Made by a program: the position numbers and the translations under genes. 64,000 bases of DNA from Thermoanaerobaculales bacterium (GTDB taxonomy: Bacteria > Acidobacteriota > Thermoanaerobaculia > Thermoanaerobaculales > Sulfomarinibacteraceae), in contig DAOPQC010000006.1 of NCBI GenBank assembly GCA_035358815.1, positions 56,456 through 120,455 of the forward strand. Reading direction: 5' to 3'. Shown in pieces: positions 45,388 through 55,226 of this stretch. The stretch's first letter is position 1. Each line of letters starts with the position of its first letter. Below the pieces are notes generated by a model that did not search any database, was not told where the DNA came from, and saw only the letters and a list, made by a program, of their open reading frames with translations.

Positions 45388-45883
45388 AACAGAACTTCTT
45401 TCTGCGGCCGCACGCGCGGCAAGGGCGGGGCGCACCGCTGGTGGTTCCGGCTGGTTTGTCGAGGGGAACGGGAGTCGTGCCGGCGAGGCTGCCGTCCGGG
45501 CCCTGACGGGCCATGTGACCTGTCGCTGCCGCCCGAACCGCACCGCGCGAGCGGCGCCGCATCGAGGCGACCGAGACATGATCTCACGTTTCGGAAAGAT
45601 GTCAACCCCAGCGCCGGCAGCGCAGCTCCCGGCGGCCGGGTGGATCCCGTCAAGCGGGATTGCCTTGCACCACCTGCCGGCTTCGATCCGCGCTGACGCG
45701 CCCGCGGAACGAGCCGATCGTGGGCCGGACGCGACCTGGACACCGGTCCTCGAGCGACATATCCTCCACCCGGAGACTCTCCCCACAATGCAGCAACGCC
45801 GACAGCCGCAGCGTTCCGTGGCGTCACACGCCGGCGGCCCGCTCTGCGCGACGTCGCCCTCGCCGATCTCGAGGAGGTGGATC
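45388..45883. other. Divergent intergenic region with no recognised gene
   Basis: About 500 bp between the helicase and the pseudo-subtilase genes. Open frames here do not look coding and no repeat family copy or promoter stands out. The TTG-start helicase reads away to the left and the subtilase-like gene to the right, so both leaders must lie here. A missed small gene cannot be excluded. Confidence 0.5.
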
Positions 45884-47347
45884 ATGGCCTCGAGAGCGTC
45901 ATGGTTGACTGTCGTTGTCCTGGGCATGATCGTGGCGGCGGTCGGCGCGGCGGCCGCCGGTGCCGGCACCATCGACGCCGAGCTGCGGAGCAGGCTCGAG
46001 GCGGGCTTCACCGCCGACTTCGTGGTCCGCTTCGCCGAGCAGGCCGACCTGTCGGCAGCCTACCGGATGGGCTGGCACGAGCGCGGCGAGTTCGTGGTCG
46101 CCAGCCTGCGCGAGGTGGCCGACCGAAGCCAGGCCGCGGCGCGCGCCATCCTCGACGCCCGCGGCACAACCTATCGGCCTTTCCTGGCGGGCAACGAGAT
46201 CCATGTGCGCGGCGGCGACGTCGCGCTGGCCACCGCGCTCGCGGGTCTCGCCGAGGTGGCAGAGATCCGCGCAGCGCGCGAGCTCTTCATCGATCCCGTG
46301 GTCGCTTCGCCCTCGACCGAGGGCGGGCTGCCGGAGCTCGGCTGGGGCCTGGTCGACAGCGGCGCCACCTCGTTCTGGTCCACCTTTGGGCTGCAGGGCG
46401 AGGGCATCGTGTTGGCCGAGATGTCGACCGGCGTCCAGTGGAACCACCCGGCCCTGATCAACGCCTACCACTGCGGCAGCGATCCCGCCGATCCGAGCTG
46501 CTGGTTCGATCCCTCGAACATCTGCGGCGGCTCGATGTGCGACAACAACGGCTACGGCACCGCGATGGCCGGGATCATGGCCGGCAGCGACGACCCGGGC
46601 TTGCCATACCAGGTCGGCATGGCGCCTGACGCCGAGTGGATCGCCTGCAAGGCCTGCGAGAGCGTTTCCTGCTCGTCGTTCGCGATCGAGAGCTGCGCCG
46701 ACTGGCTGCTGCAGCCGGCCGGCGATCCGGACAACCGGCCGCACGTGGTAATTGTGCCGTGGGGAGGTGGCGGCGGCAATCCCTGGTTCGAGCCAAGGGT
46801 CACTGCCTGGCGGACGTCGGGCATCTTCCCCTCGATGCAGGCGGGCAATGGCGGGTCCGACTGCAACACGATGACCAGCCCCGGGGACTACCAGGAGTCC
46901 TTTGCCGCCGCCGCACACGATGACACCCGGACAGTCGGGGACTTCTCGTCCCGCGGGCCGAGTGCCTTCGGCCACGAGCTCTACACCAAGCCGAGCCTGT
47001 CGGCGCCCGGCGTCGGCATCTGGACCGCCTCTCCAGCTGATGGCTGGACGGCCTTCAACGGGACGGGGGTCGCGGCGGCCCACGTCGCCGGCGCGGTCGC
47101 GCTGCTGTGGTCCTGCAACGTCGACCTGGTGCGCGACGTTGCTGCAACCTTCGACGTACTGCAGGCGACGACCGGCGGGCCGCCGGCCGGCAACTGCGGC
47201 GCGCCGCCCGACGGAGAGGGCAACTACACCTACGGCTACAGCTACCTGAACATCATCCAGACCGGCATTGAGTCTTGCTCGTCGCTGCCGTTCAGCGACG
47301 GCTTCGAGTCGGGCGACACCACCGCCTGGTCGGCGACCGTGCCCTGA
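45884..47347 (+). CDS. Catalytically dead subtilase homologue with DGFESG C-terminal tag
   Basis: 487 aa, ATG 45884 after GAGGAGGTGGATC. Signal peptide about 1-27, an I9-like propeptide region (about 30-140), then a peptidase S8 fold. All three catalytic positions are replaced: the Asp of DTG is Ser181 (STGVQWNHP), the His of HGT is Tyr224 (GYGTAMAG), the nucleophile Ser of GTSMA is Gly395 (NGTGVAAAH). The oxyanion Asn (AGNGG, Asn322) and the rest of the S8 core (GVAAAHVAGAVALL) are kept, and so is a Cys-rich segment. The protein ends SDGFESGDTTAWSATVP. It is probably a binding or scaffolding protein rather than a protease. Confidence 0.88.
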   Translation: MASRASWLTVVVLGMIVAAVGAAAAGAGTIDAELRSRLEAGFTADFVVRFAEQADLSAAYRMGWHERGEFVVASLREVADRSQAAARAILDARGTTYRPFLAGNEIHVRGGDVALATALAGLAEVAEIRAARELFIDPVVASPSTEGGLPELGWGLVDSGATSFWSTFGLQGEGIVLAEMSTGVQWNHPALINAYHCGSDPADPSCWFDPSNICGGSMCDNNGYGTAMAGIMAGSDDPGLPYQVGMAPDAEWIACKACESVSCSSFAIESCADWLLQPAGDPDNRPHVVIVPWGGGGGNPWFEPRVTAWRTSGIFPSMQAGNGGSDCNTMTSPGDYQESFAAAAHDDTRTVGDFSSRGPSAFGHELYTKPSLSAPGVGIWTASPADGWTAFNGTGVAAAHVAGAVALLWSCNVDLVRDVAATFDVLQATTGGPPAGNCGAPPDGEGNYTYGYSYLNIIQTGIESCSSLPFSDGFESGDTTAWSATVP

Positions 47348-47411
47348 GCAGAGCGTCGGATCGCGCGCTGCTGGCCGCGGTGCCGCTCCTCACCGCAGGC
47401 GATGGTCGCCG

Positions 47412-48269
47412 TCAGTCGTCCGGGCACTCCCCGGCGGGGGCGGCGTAGATGAACTCGCCGTCCCCGGTACCGGTGGGATTGCCGTCGACCTTGGAGACGT
47501 AGCCGACGAACATGTTGGGGAAGTCCGCGTTGCAGGGGTCCGGTGTGACGCTGCCTGGGTCGAGCCAGAGCTCGACGGTCAACGGGCCGGACGCGTGGCC
47601 GATTCCGAGCTGGGCGAACGACCACTGGCGCACGCTGACCGCCGGTATCGCCTTGAGACCTTCGACGAGAATCGTCCCGTTGGCGGACCGGATCCGGTAG
47701 TGGACCCGGATCTCTTCGTCGAGTGACAGGTTCACGATTCCCAGGTTGGAGCGGAAGCGGTCGTCGTTGCGCGCACCGGTGGCGAACGAGGACCCCAGCC
47801 CCGGGTTGTAGGTGGACTCGAGGGCCGGGATGGTCTGGCCGAAGGTGCCCAGCGGGCTGCCGATGTTGTAGGTGCGGGTCACCGCCGTGAAATCGTCGTT
47901 CTCGGGGTTCGCGGGGATCAACTCGTGGTCGCTCGACGCGACCAGCGCCCCCTTGATGTCGGTGTCGTAGCCGAAGAAGCCGTGCAGCACGTCCTCGAAA
48001 ATCACCGTTTCACGGGGGTCGAGGGTGACGCGGTCCGGCATCAGGAAGTTGAAGGTGTTGGCCTGGTCGGCCGGGAAGAACTGCAACCCGACGGTCAGGG
48101 CGTGGTCGTGGGGGTTGAACATTGTCAAGTCGCTGACCCACTGCGTCCCGCCCACGCCCGCGGTGCGGGCCACGATCGGGAAGACCTGGAAGTCCGAAAT
48201 CTGCTGGCCGGCGGCGGGCAGCGCCGCGAACAGCCCGACCAGAGCAAGCGTCAATGCGTGCCGAGACAT
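47412..48269 (-). CDS. Exported protein of unknown function
   Basis: 285 aa from ATG 48269 after AAAGGAGGAGAGAG. Signal peptide about 1-21. The mature protein starts QQISDFQVFPIVARTAGVGG and shows a two-layer beta pattern with conserved segments (QWVSDLTMFNPHD, RSNLGIVNLSLDEEIRV), ending in an acidic ECPDD. Similar exported proteins are common in acidobacterial-type genomes and are sometimes annotated only as hypothetical. Convergent with the pseudo-subtilase gene; whether they act together is not known. Confidence 0.8.
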   Translation of the reverse strand: MSRHALTLALVGLFAALPAAGQQISDFQVFPIVARTAGVGGTQWVSDLTMFNPHDHALTVGLQFFPADQANTFNFLMPDRVTLDPRETVIFEDVLHGFFGYDTDIKGALVASSDHELIPANPENDDFTAVTRTYNIGSPLGTFGQTIPALESTYNPGLGSSFATGARNDDRFRSNLGIVNLSLDEEIRVHYRIRSANGTILVEGLKAIPAVSVRQWSFAQLGIGHASGPLTVELWLDPGSVTPDPCNADFPNMFVGYVSKVDGNPTGTGDGEFIYAAPAGECPDD

Positions 48270-48446
48270 CTCTCTCCTCCTTTCAATGCGGACAGCGCCC
48301 CCTGTGAACCAGTACCTGTCAGTATGGACCCTGCCCCGGACCGCGGCAACCGTCGAGATGAGATTCGGCCACTTGACGATTGGCGACTGCCAATGACGGG
48401 CGGCCGGGCCGCCGTTGATGACAGAATGGAGGAGCGGAGGTGGCCG

Positions 48447-49157
48447 ATGCCGGTGGAGCTCTTGGTGGCCGTGGTCGTGGTCGCGGTCCTGGTCGGGTTC
48501 GTGCTGCTGATCCGGCTGCGGCTGCGGGTGGTGAAGGAGGCGGCACAGCTGTGGCCACGCCTGGAGGCCGCGGCAGCGCCGCTCGGCTATCGGCCGGCGC
48601 CGGACGAGGCCGACGCCATCACCGAACCACTGCGCGTCGGCCCACGCTTTCGCGACTCCAGGCTCGAGCTCCCCAACCTCCTCTGCCGGCAGGCCGGTGT
48701 CAATCGCCGCTACGTCGCCGAGTACCGATCCACGACGGGCACCTCCGACCCGTCGGTCGAGAAGGGCTGGCTGTTCGCCGTGCGCCTCGACGACCGCCGG
48801 CTGCCGCGCTTCATCCTCTTCCACTCGCCGGTCAAGCTGCCGAAGCTGCTGGTGACCGGCCTCGACAAGCTGGTGAGGGTGCGCTACCCGGGCTTCGAGC
48901 GGGTGGAGCTGGAGGCCGTCTCCCCCGCCCTCGCCAACGGCCTGATGTGCGCCGAAAGCCGCGACGAGGGCCTGCGAGTCCTCACCGCCGACGTGGTCGA
49001 GGTGCTCGGCCGCAGCGCCGGCTGGGACCTCGAGTGCACCGGCGACTGGCTGATCGCCGACAAGCAGACGCATGCGAAGGCGCGCAGGGGTGACCCGGTC
49101 GCCGTCCTGGCCGAGCTCGCCGAGTTCGAGGCCATCGCCGACGCCTTCGCGAGTTGA
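48447..49157 (+). CDS. Single-helix membrane protein of unknown family
   Basis: 236 aa, ATG 48447 after GGAGGTGGCCG (an ATG at 48426 is less well spaced). Residues about 3-24 form one N-terminal membrane helix (ELLVAVVVVAVLVGFVLLI), so it is anchored with the rest outside or inside the membrane. The soluble part has LFAVRLDDRRLPRFILFHS and RYPGFERVELEAVSPA; I do not recognise a family. Confidence 0.75.
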   Translation: MPVELLVAVVVVAVLVGFVLLIRLRLRVVKEAAQLWPRLEAAAAPLGYRPAPDEADAITEPLRVGPRFRDSRLELPNLLCRQAGVNRRYVAEYRSTTGTSDPSVEKGWLFAVRLDDRRLPRFILFHSPVKLPKLLVTGLDKLVRVRYPGFERVELEAVSPALANGLMCAESRDEGLRVLTADVVEVLGRSAGWDLECTGDWLIADKQTHAKARRGDPVAVLAELAEFEAIADAFAS

Positions 49158-49200
49158 GTCGCCGCGCCCCGCGCCGCGGTGGCGGTGAGTTGCTCTTCAC

Positions 49201-49340
49201 GGGTGCGGAGTTCGGTGCCTGGCACCCTTTTGTGAGTCGATTCCCCGCCCCAGGATGCGCGCAGCGCATCCCGAGGAGCGTGCGGGCAGAGGCCAACCCT
49301 GCAACCCGAAACCAGGAGCGCGCGAAGGGGCCTGTGCCCT
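49201..49340. repeat. Adjacent family D and family B repeats
   Basis: GCGGAGTTCGGTGCCTGGCA (about 49205-49224) is a family D copy; CAGGATGCGCGCAGCGCATC (49251-49270) and its tail with GAGCGTGCGGGCAGAG form a family B copy. Both kinds are found elsewhere between genes. The element ends at the stop codon of the gene at 49349. Confidence 0.65.
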
Positions 49341-49348
49341 GTAGGCTT

Positions 49349-49939
49349 CTAGTCGGCCACGGCGTCGAGCATGTAGGCGATCGCCTCGTAGCCGACCGCC
49401 CCGGTCATCTCCTCGACGCTGGCGGTGAGCCCGGCGTCGTGGCTGATGACCCCGTCGCGGACCATGAACACGCGGTACTCGAGGCGGTCCGCGTCGAAGT
49501 AGGTCGCCAGTACGCAGCCGACCGCGGAAAGGCCGCTCAGGAACACGGTGTCGACTCCCTGCTCGCGCAGCAGGCGGTCGAGCTCGGTTGCGTTGAAGGC
49601 GCTGGGGTGGGTCTTGACGACCTTGGGATCGGTGTCCCGGATGCCGACCGTGGCCGGGAACTCGAAGGGCTCGGTGCCGGGGAGCGGGCCGCTGTCGGGA
49701 TCGGTGTGGTAGACGCGGATCACCGGCAGGCCGTGGGCACGGAACTGCTCGATGGTGGCGTTGATCATCAGCAGCCCCATCTTCGTGTCCTCGTCGTCCA
49801 TGTACGGCATGAAAGCGTTCTGGACGTCCATCACGATCAGGGCAGGCTTGCCCTTGGCCGCGGCCGGCTGATCGGCGGCGAGGACGGCGGACGCGAGCAT
49901 CGTGACGACGAGCAGGCTGAGCAGCATCGACCTTCTCAC
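49349..49939 (-). CDS. Exported isochorismatase-family cysteine hydrolase
   Basis: 196 aa, GTG start after AAGGAGGTCCC. A signal peptide (about 1-22) is unusual for this mainly cytoplasmic family. The Asp-Lys-Cys triad is visible: Asp38 (VMDVQNAF), Lys109 (VVKTHPSAF), Cys142 (SGLSAVGCVLAT). Family members hydrolyse small amides or esters such as nicotinamide or isochorismate. The substrate is unknown; an extracytoplasmic role is suggested by the signal. Confidence 0.87.
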   Translation of the reverse strand: MRRSMLLSLLVVTMLASAVLAADQPAAAKGKPALIVMDVQNAFMPYMDDEDTKMGLLMINATIEQFRAHGLPVIRVYHTDPDSGPLPGTEPFEFPATVGIRDTDPKVVKTHPSAFNATELDRLLREQGVDTVFLSGLSAVGCVLATYFDADRLEYRVFMVRDGVISHDAGLTASVEEMTGAVGYEAIAYMLDAVAD

Positions 49940-50093
49940 GGGACCTCCTTGGCCAGCGCACGCGCTGGGCGCGGCGGGCGCCGGCCGCTGGTCACCCAGC
50001 GACGGCCGACGCCTGCGTCGCCTTTGTTGGAGGTACGGCCCACCGGCCGGCCGGTTGCGCTGGTCGGTTGGCGGAGCGAGGTTGCCGCCGCCG

Positions 50094-50293
50094 CTAACGG
50101 CCGGCGTCGAGCCGGGCCAGGATGTCCGCGGCGTCGTCCTTGTGGACGGTGCAGGTCAGCATCTTCAGCCGCACGTCGTCGTCGCTGTAGAAGTCGTGGC
50201 CTGGTCCCGCTTCGGCTCGTCGGCTGCGGCCGCCGCCAGTCCGAGCCCGAGCACCACGAGCGCGCCGATCGTCACCAACTTCTGAATGAGCAT
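50094..50293 (-). pseudogene. Frameshifted small exported protein gene
   Basis: Read directly from sequence. ATG 50293 opens a frame with signal peptide (MLIQKLVTIGALVVLGLGLA) that stops at 50165 after 42 codons. A minus-one shift near 50215-50200 continues into GHDFYSDDDVRLKMLTCTVH and on to DDAADILARLDAGR with stop TAG at 50094. Together they would make a small secreted protein of about 65 aa. Either the gene is broken or the assembly has a one-base error. Nothing else lies in 49940-50336. Confidence 0.55.
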
Positions 50294-50336
50294 GCCCCCC
50301 CAGCCGCCGAATCGAAGCCTGGATTCGCGCCCACTG

Positions 50337-51539
50337 TCAGCGCTCGCCGGCCGCTCGCTCTTCGCCCTGGGCGGTGCGGGCCAGGTTCAGGACCCGCTTC
50401 TCGAGCTCGCCGAGCAGGGCCTTGCCGTCGCGCTGGGTGACGACGGCGGCGAGCGCGACGTCGAGTGCGGGCGCGTAGCTGGCCACCGTCGCCCAGTAGC
50501 CGGTGTGGCGATAGACGGTGAGGCCGCCCTCCTCGACCACGAACACCCCCATCCGGTAGACGTCCGGAGTGGTCCTCGGCCCCGGCTCGCCCGGTCCGGC
50601 CGCGGCGCCGGGGATGGTGGTCAGCATGGTCTCGAGAGTGGCCGGCTTGGCAAACACCTGGCCGGTGAACAGTGCCCGCATGAAGCGGGCGAGGTCCCCC
50701 ATCGGCGCGGTCAGGCCGCCCCCGCCGTAGAGGTCGATCGAGGGGTCGACGGCGAAGCTGTCGAGGTTGCCGTCGAGCTGGTTGGCGCGCTCGGGAACCC
50801 CCGCGGGCCGCGGCTCCAACAGCTCCCACCAGGTCGAGGAGAGGCCGAGCCGCTCGAAGCCGACCAGCTCGCGGACCGCGGCCGGCAGCGGCGCGCCGGC
50901 AGCGCGCTCGACGACATCGCCGAGCAGGACGTAACCGGTGTCGCAGTAGCAGTAGATCTCGCCGGGCATGCCGAGCGGGTCGCCCCACGCCATCGCCGCC
51001 GCGACCTGCTCGCTGCGCGTCCAGCGGTGCATCGGATCGGCGAGGATCCGCTCGCCATAGTGCGGGCTGTCGGTGTGGTCGTAGAGCCCCGAGGTGTGGG
51101 TGAGGAGGTGGCGCAGCCTGATCGCCTGCGGGTCGTAGCCGTCGCCGCGCAGCATCTCCACGAGCTCGGGCGACAGGCGGCCGGCGACCGGGTCGTCGAG
51201 GCCGAGCCGGCCCTGCTCCACCAGGCGCAGCACCGCGGCCGCGACGAAGGTCTTGGTGTTGCTCGCCACCAAGACCGGTCGCTCGGGGGTCATCGGCGCC
51301 CCGCTCGCCGGGTCGGCGACGCCTGCCGCGCCGTCCCAGTCGAGGCCGAGCCGAGGCGCGATCACGGCGAGCGCGACCGCGGGCACGTTCGGGTGCTCGC
51401 GCACAGTCGTGTCGACGAGGGCCTGCAGCTCGCGCTCGAGCCCGGCGCCGGAACCGGTCGGCGGGGCTTCCTTCCGGCATCCCACGACGACGGCGAAGAG
51501 CACGACGAAGGCGGCAACGAGGAGCGCGTGGTCCCGCAT
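50337..51539 (-). CDS. Beta-lactamase/serine hydrolase-family lipoprotein
   Basis: 400 aa from ATG 51539. Lipobox-like VVVGC (Cys21), so likely membrane-anchored. Class C-type serine beta-lactamase fold: SxxK at 93-96 (ASNTKTF), HLLTHTSGLYDH, a YxN-like motif that reads YCDTGYVLLG (the usual YSN is here YCD), and a C-terminal HTG (YRHTGYW). Such proteins act as esterases, D-aminopeptidases or PBP-like enzymes; true beta-lactamase activity is not implied. Encoded next to the ABC transporter but on the other strand. Confidence 0.87.
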   Translation of the reverse strand: MRDHALLVAAFVVLFAVVVGCRKEAPPTGSGAGLERELQALVDTTVREHPNVPAVALAVIAPRLGLDWDGAAGVADPASGAPMTPERPVLVASNTKTFVAAAVLRLVEQGRLGLDDPVAGRLSPELVEMLRGDGYDPQAIRLRHLLTHTSGLYDHTDSPHYGERILADPMHRWTRSEQVAAAMAWGDPLGMPGEIYCYCDTGYVLLGDVVERAAGAPLPAAVRELVGFERLGLSSTWWELLEPRPAGVPERANQLDGNLDSFAVDPSIDLYGGGGLTAPMGDLARFMRALFTGQVFAKPATLETMLTTIPGAAAGPGEPGPRTTPDVYRMGVFVVEEGGLTVYRHTGYWATVASYAPALDVALAAVVTQRDGKALLGELEKRVLNLARTAQGEERAAGER

Positions 51540-51642
51540 GGCACCTCCTCCCAGCCGGCGAAGGTACCATAAGCCCCAGGGCCCCGCTGCGGCCGGCTCC
51601 GTCGAGAATCGACTGACCACCAGCGGGGTTGTGCTTCGGCGG

Positions 51643-52587
51643 ATGCACGGCACCGAGAACGGTCGCACGATCGCGGCGCGCTGCGCCGGGCTCGTCAAGC
51701 GCTACCCGGGGGTGGTGGCGGTGGATGGGCTCGACCTCGAGGTGCGGCGCGGCGAGTGCTTCGGCCTGCTCGGGCCCAACGGCGCCGGCAAGACCACCAC
51801 GGTCGAGATCCTGGAGGGCCTGACCGCTCCCGATGACGGCGTGGTGGAGGTGCTCGGCCTGCGCTGGGGCACCCGCGACGACCGCCTGCTGCGCGAGCGG
51901 CTCGGCATCCAGCTCCAGGAGACGCAGCTCGCCGACAAGCTGACGGTGGCCGAGACGGTGCGGCTGTTCCGGTCGTTCTACCGCCAGGGGCGGCCGGTCG
52001 ACGAGGTGATCGCGCTGGTCTCGCTCGACGAGAAGCGCCACGCGCGGGTCGGCAAGCTGTCGGGTGGCCAGAAGCAGCGGCTCGCGCTCGCCTGTGCGCT
52101 GGTCTCGGCGCCCGAGCTGATGTTCCTCGACGAGCCGACCACCGGCCTTGACCCGCAGGCCCGCCGTCACGTCTGGGAGGTGGTGGAGGGCTTCCGCAGC
52201 AACGGCGGCACCGTCATCCTGACCACTCACTACATGGAGGAGGCGGCGCGGCTGTGCGACCGCCTCGCGATCGTCGACCACGGCCGCCGCATCGCCCTCG
52301 GCACGCCGGCCGAGCTGGTGGCGTCGCTCGGCGCCGACCAGATCCTCGAGCTGCGCGCCGGCGGCGTGCTGGACGGAGACCAGCTCGGTGCGCTGCCAGG
52401 AGTCGCCGGCGTGAGCGCCCGCAACGGCGGCTGGATGGTGCGGGTGCGCGACGTCGGCGCCGCCCTGCCGGCGGTGCTCGGCGAGCTCGAGCGGGCGGGC
52501 GCGCCGCTCGAGCAGCTCACGACCCACCAGGCGACGCTGGAGGACGTGTTCGTCCACCTCACGGGGCGGGGCCTGCGCGATGGCTGA
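51643..52587 (+). CDS. ABC-2 transporter ATP-binding protein
   Basis: 314 aa. Complete ATPase: Walker A GPNGAGKTTT, signature LSGGQKQRLA, Walker B LMFLDEPTTGLDP and switch His (LTTHYMEE). The C-terminal part (about 230-314) is the usual regulatory domain of CcmA/DrrA-type exporters. The ATG at 51643 has only a weak ribosome-binding site. The stop overlaps the start of the permease gene by 8 bp, so the two are translated together. Confidence 0.95.
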   Translation: MHGTENGRTIAARCAGLVKRYPGVVAVDGLDLEVRRGECFGLLGPNGAGKTTTVEILEGLTAPDDGVVEVLGLRWGTRDDRLLRERLGIQLQETQLADKLTVAETVRLFRSFYRQGRPVDEVIALVSLDEKRHARVGKLSGGQKQRLALACALVSAPELMFLDEPTTGLDPQARRHVWEVVEGFRSNGGTVILTTHYMEEAARLCDRLAIVDHGRRIALGTPAELVASLGADQILELRAGGVLDGDQLGALPGVAGVSARNGGWMVRVRDVGAALPAVLGELERAGAPLEQLTTHQATLEDVFVHLTGRGLRDG

Positions 52588-53644
52588 GGGGAGGTCATTC
52601 CGCGGCGGCGCCCTGCACCCGCTCGCCGAGCTGACCCGGGTGCGAATGCTGGAGTTCCTGCGCGAGCCGGAGGCGGTGTTCTGGGTGTTCGTGTTCCCGG
52701 TGCTGCTCGCCCTCGCGCTCGGCATCGCCTTCCGCGACTCGGGCGGCACCACCTACCGGGTCGGCGCGGTCGACCCGGTGGCCGCCCGCCGGCTCGCCGG
52801 CGCGGCAGGCCTCGAGGTATCGGCGATGGAGCGGGCCCCGGCGCTCGAGGCGCTCGGGCGCGGCCGGCTCGATCTCGTGGTCGAATCCGTTCCCGGGGAC
52901 GCCGCCCTGCCCCATTTCGTCTTTCACTTCGATCGGACCCGCGCCGAGGGCCGAGCGGCCCGGCTCGCAGTCGACGACGCACTGCAGCGGGCCTACGGCC
53001 GGCAGGACCTCGTCGAGCACCGCGACGAGCCGATCGCCGAACGCGGCTCCCGCTACATCGACTTCCTGATACCCGGCCTGATCGGCCTCAACCTGATGGG
53101 CAGCGGCATGTGGGGTATCGGCTTCTCGATCGTGGTCGCCCGCACCCGCGGCCTGCTCAAGCGCTTCGCCGCGACCCCGATGCGGCGGCCCCACTTCCTG
53201 GTCTCCTACGCCCTGTCGCGGCTGCTGTTCCTGGTGCTCGAGGTCGGAGGGATCGTCGGCTTCGGCTGGCTGATCTTCGGCGTCGCGGTGCGCGGCCCGC
53301 TGCTCGCCCTGCTCGCGGTGGCGATCATCGGAGGCCTGAGCTTCGCCGCGCTCGGGCTGCTGGCGGCGGCGCGCGCGCGCACCATCGAGGCGGTGTCGGG
53401 CTGGATGAACCTGATCATGCTGCCGATGTGGCTGCTGTCCGGCAGCTTCTTCTCCTACGAGCGCTTTCCCGAGGCGTTCTGGCCGGCGATCCGCCTGCTG
53501 CCCCTCACCGCAATCAACGACGCGCTGCGTGCGGTGTTCCACGGCGAGCCCCTCTTCGCCGGCACGCTCCCCGAGATGGCCATCCTCGCGGTCTGGGGGC
53601 TGACGTCCTTCGCGATCGCGGTGCGCCGCTTCCGCTGGGTCTGA
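52580..53644 (+). CDS. ABC-2 transporter permease
   Basis: 354 aa, overlapping the ATPase gene by 8 bp (ATGGCTGA). One N-terminal helix, a periplasmic loop of about 125 residues, then five helices (YIDFLIPGLIGLNLMG; LLFLVLEVGGIVGFGWLIFG; WMNLIMLPMWLLSGSFF), the ABC2_membrane layout of DrrB/YadH-type exporters. It exports a drug, lipid or polysaccharide-like compound; the substrate is not indicated by neighbours. Confidence 0.93.
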   Translation: MAEGRSFRGGALHPLAELTRVRMLEFLREPEAVFWVFVFPVLLALALGIAFRDSGGTTYRVGAVDPVAARRLAGAAGLEVSAMERAPALEALGRGRLDLVVESVPGDAALPHFVFHFDRTRAEGRAARLAVDDALQRAYGRQDLVEHRDEPIAERGSRYIDFLIPGLIGLNLMGSGMWGIGFSIVVARTRGLLKRFAATPMRRPHFLVSYALSRLLFLVLEVGGIVGFGWLIFGVAVRGPLLALLAVAIIGGLSFAALGLLAAARARTIEAVSGWMNLIMLPMWLLSGSFFSYERFPEAFWPAIRLLPLTAINDALRAVFHGEPLFAGTLPEMAILAVWGLTSFAIAVRRFRWV

Positions 53645-53696
53645 GCACCCGAAATGCCGGGCCGGCGCGAGGCGTTGCTCGCTGGCGGAGGGCGTC

Positions 53697-54683
<987 letters not shown>

Positions 54684-54700
54684 GCCCGCGCCGGCTTCCG

Positions 54701-55198
54701 CTCTCGTCACGGCGACGTGTCACGGCGAAGCCAAAGGCGTAGCCGGAAGGCTCGGGCGAAGCCGGATCTGCGCCCCAAAACTCCGAACCGCAGAGCTCGC
54801 GAAGAACGCAGAGAGAGATCATCTGACTTCATCGCCGCGCTCTCGGCGCTCTCCGCGGTTTCAGCGATTGGTGCCTGGTAGGGTGGTTTCACGGCCCCGT
54901 TACCGGCAGTGAGGCAGTGGACGAGCTTCGGCGTGCACGCCCGCGCCCGCTCTCGTCACGGCGACGTGTCACGGCGAAGCCAAAGGCGTAGCCGGAAGGC
55001 TCGGGCGAAGCCGGATCTGCGCCCCAAAACTCCGAACCGCAGAGCTCGCGAAGAACGCAGAGAGAGATCATCTGACTTCATCGCCGCGCTCTCGGCGCTC
55101 TCCGCGGTTTCAGCGATTGGTGCCTGGTAGGGTGGTTTCACGGCCCCGTTACCGGCAGTGAGGCAGTGGACGAGCTTCGGCGTGCACGCCCGCGCCCG
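54701..55198. repeat. Perfect tandem duplication, 2 x 249 bp (repeat family C)
   Basis: Two identical 249-bp copies, 54701-54949 and 54950-55198, with no mismatch that I can see. Each starts CTCTCGTCACGGCGACGTGT and contains the CGCAGAG/CTCTCGGCGCTCTCCGCGG phrases typical of dispersed elements in such genomes, and GGTGCCTGGTAGGGTGG near the end. No gene is recognised in 54684-55226. Diverged copies of the first part are at 13052 and 58530. Perfect identity implies a recent event. Confidence 0.92.
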
Positions 55199-55226
55199 CT
55201 CCCTCGCCCGCTCCCCCTGCCGGGGT

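Noticed and set aside
54707..55141. Identical 61-codon minus-strand frames in each 249-bp copy
   Set aside because: They are translations of the duplicated repeat itself and have no ribosome-binding site or family resemblance; the same DNA at other sites has no open frame.
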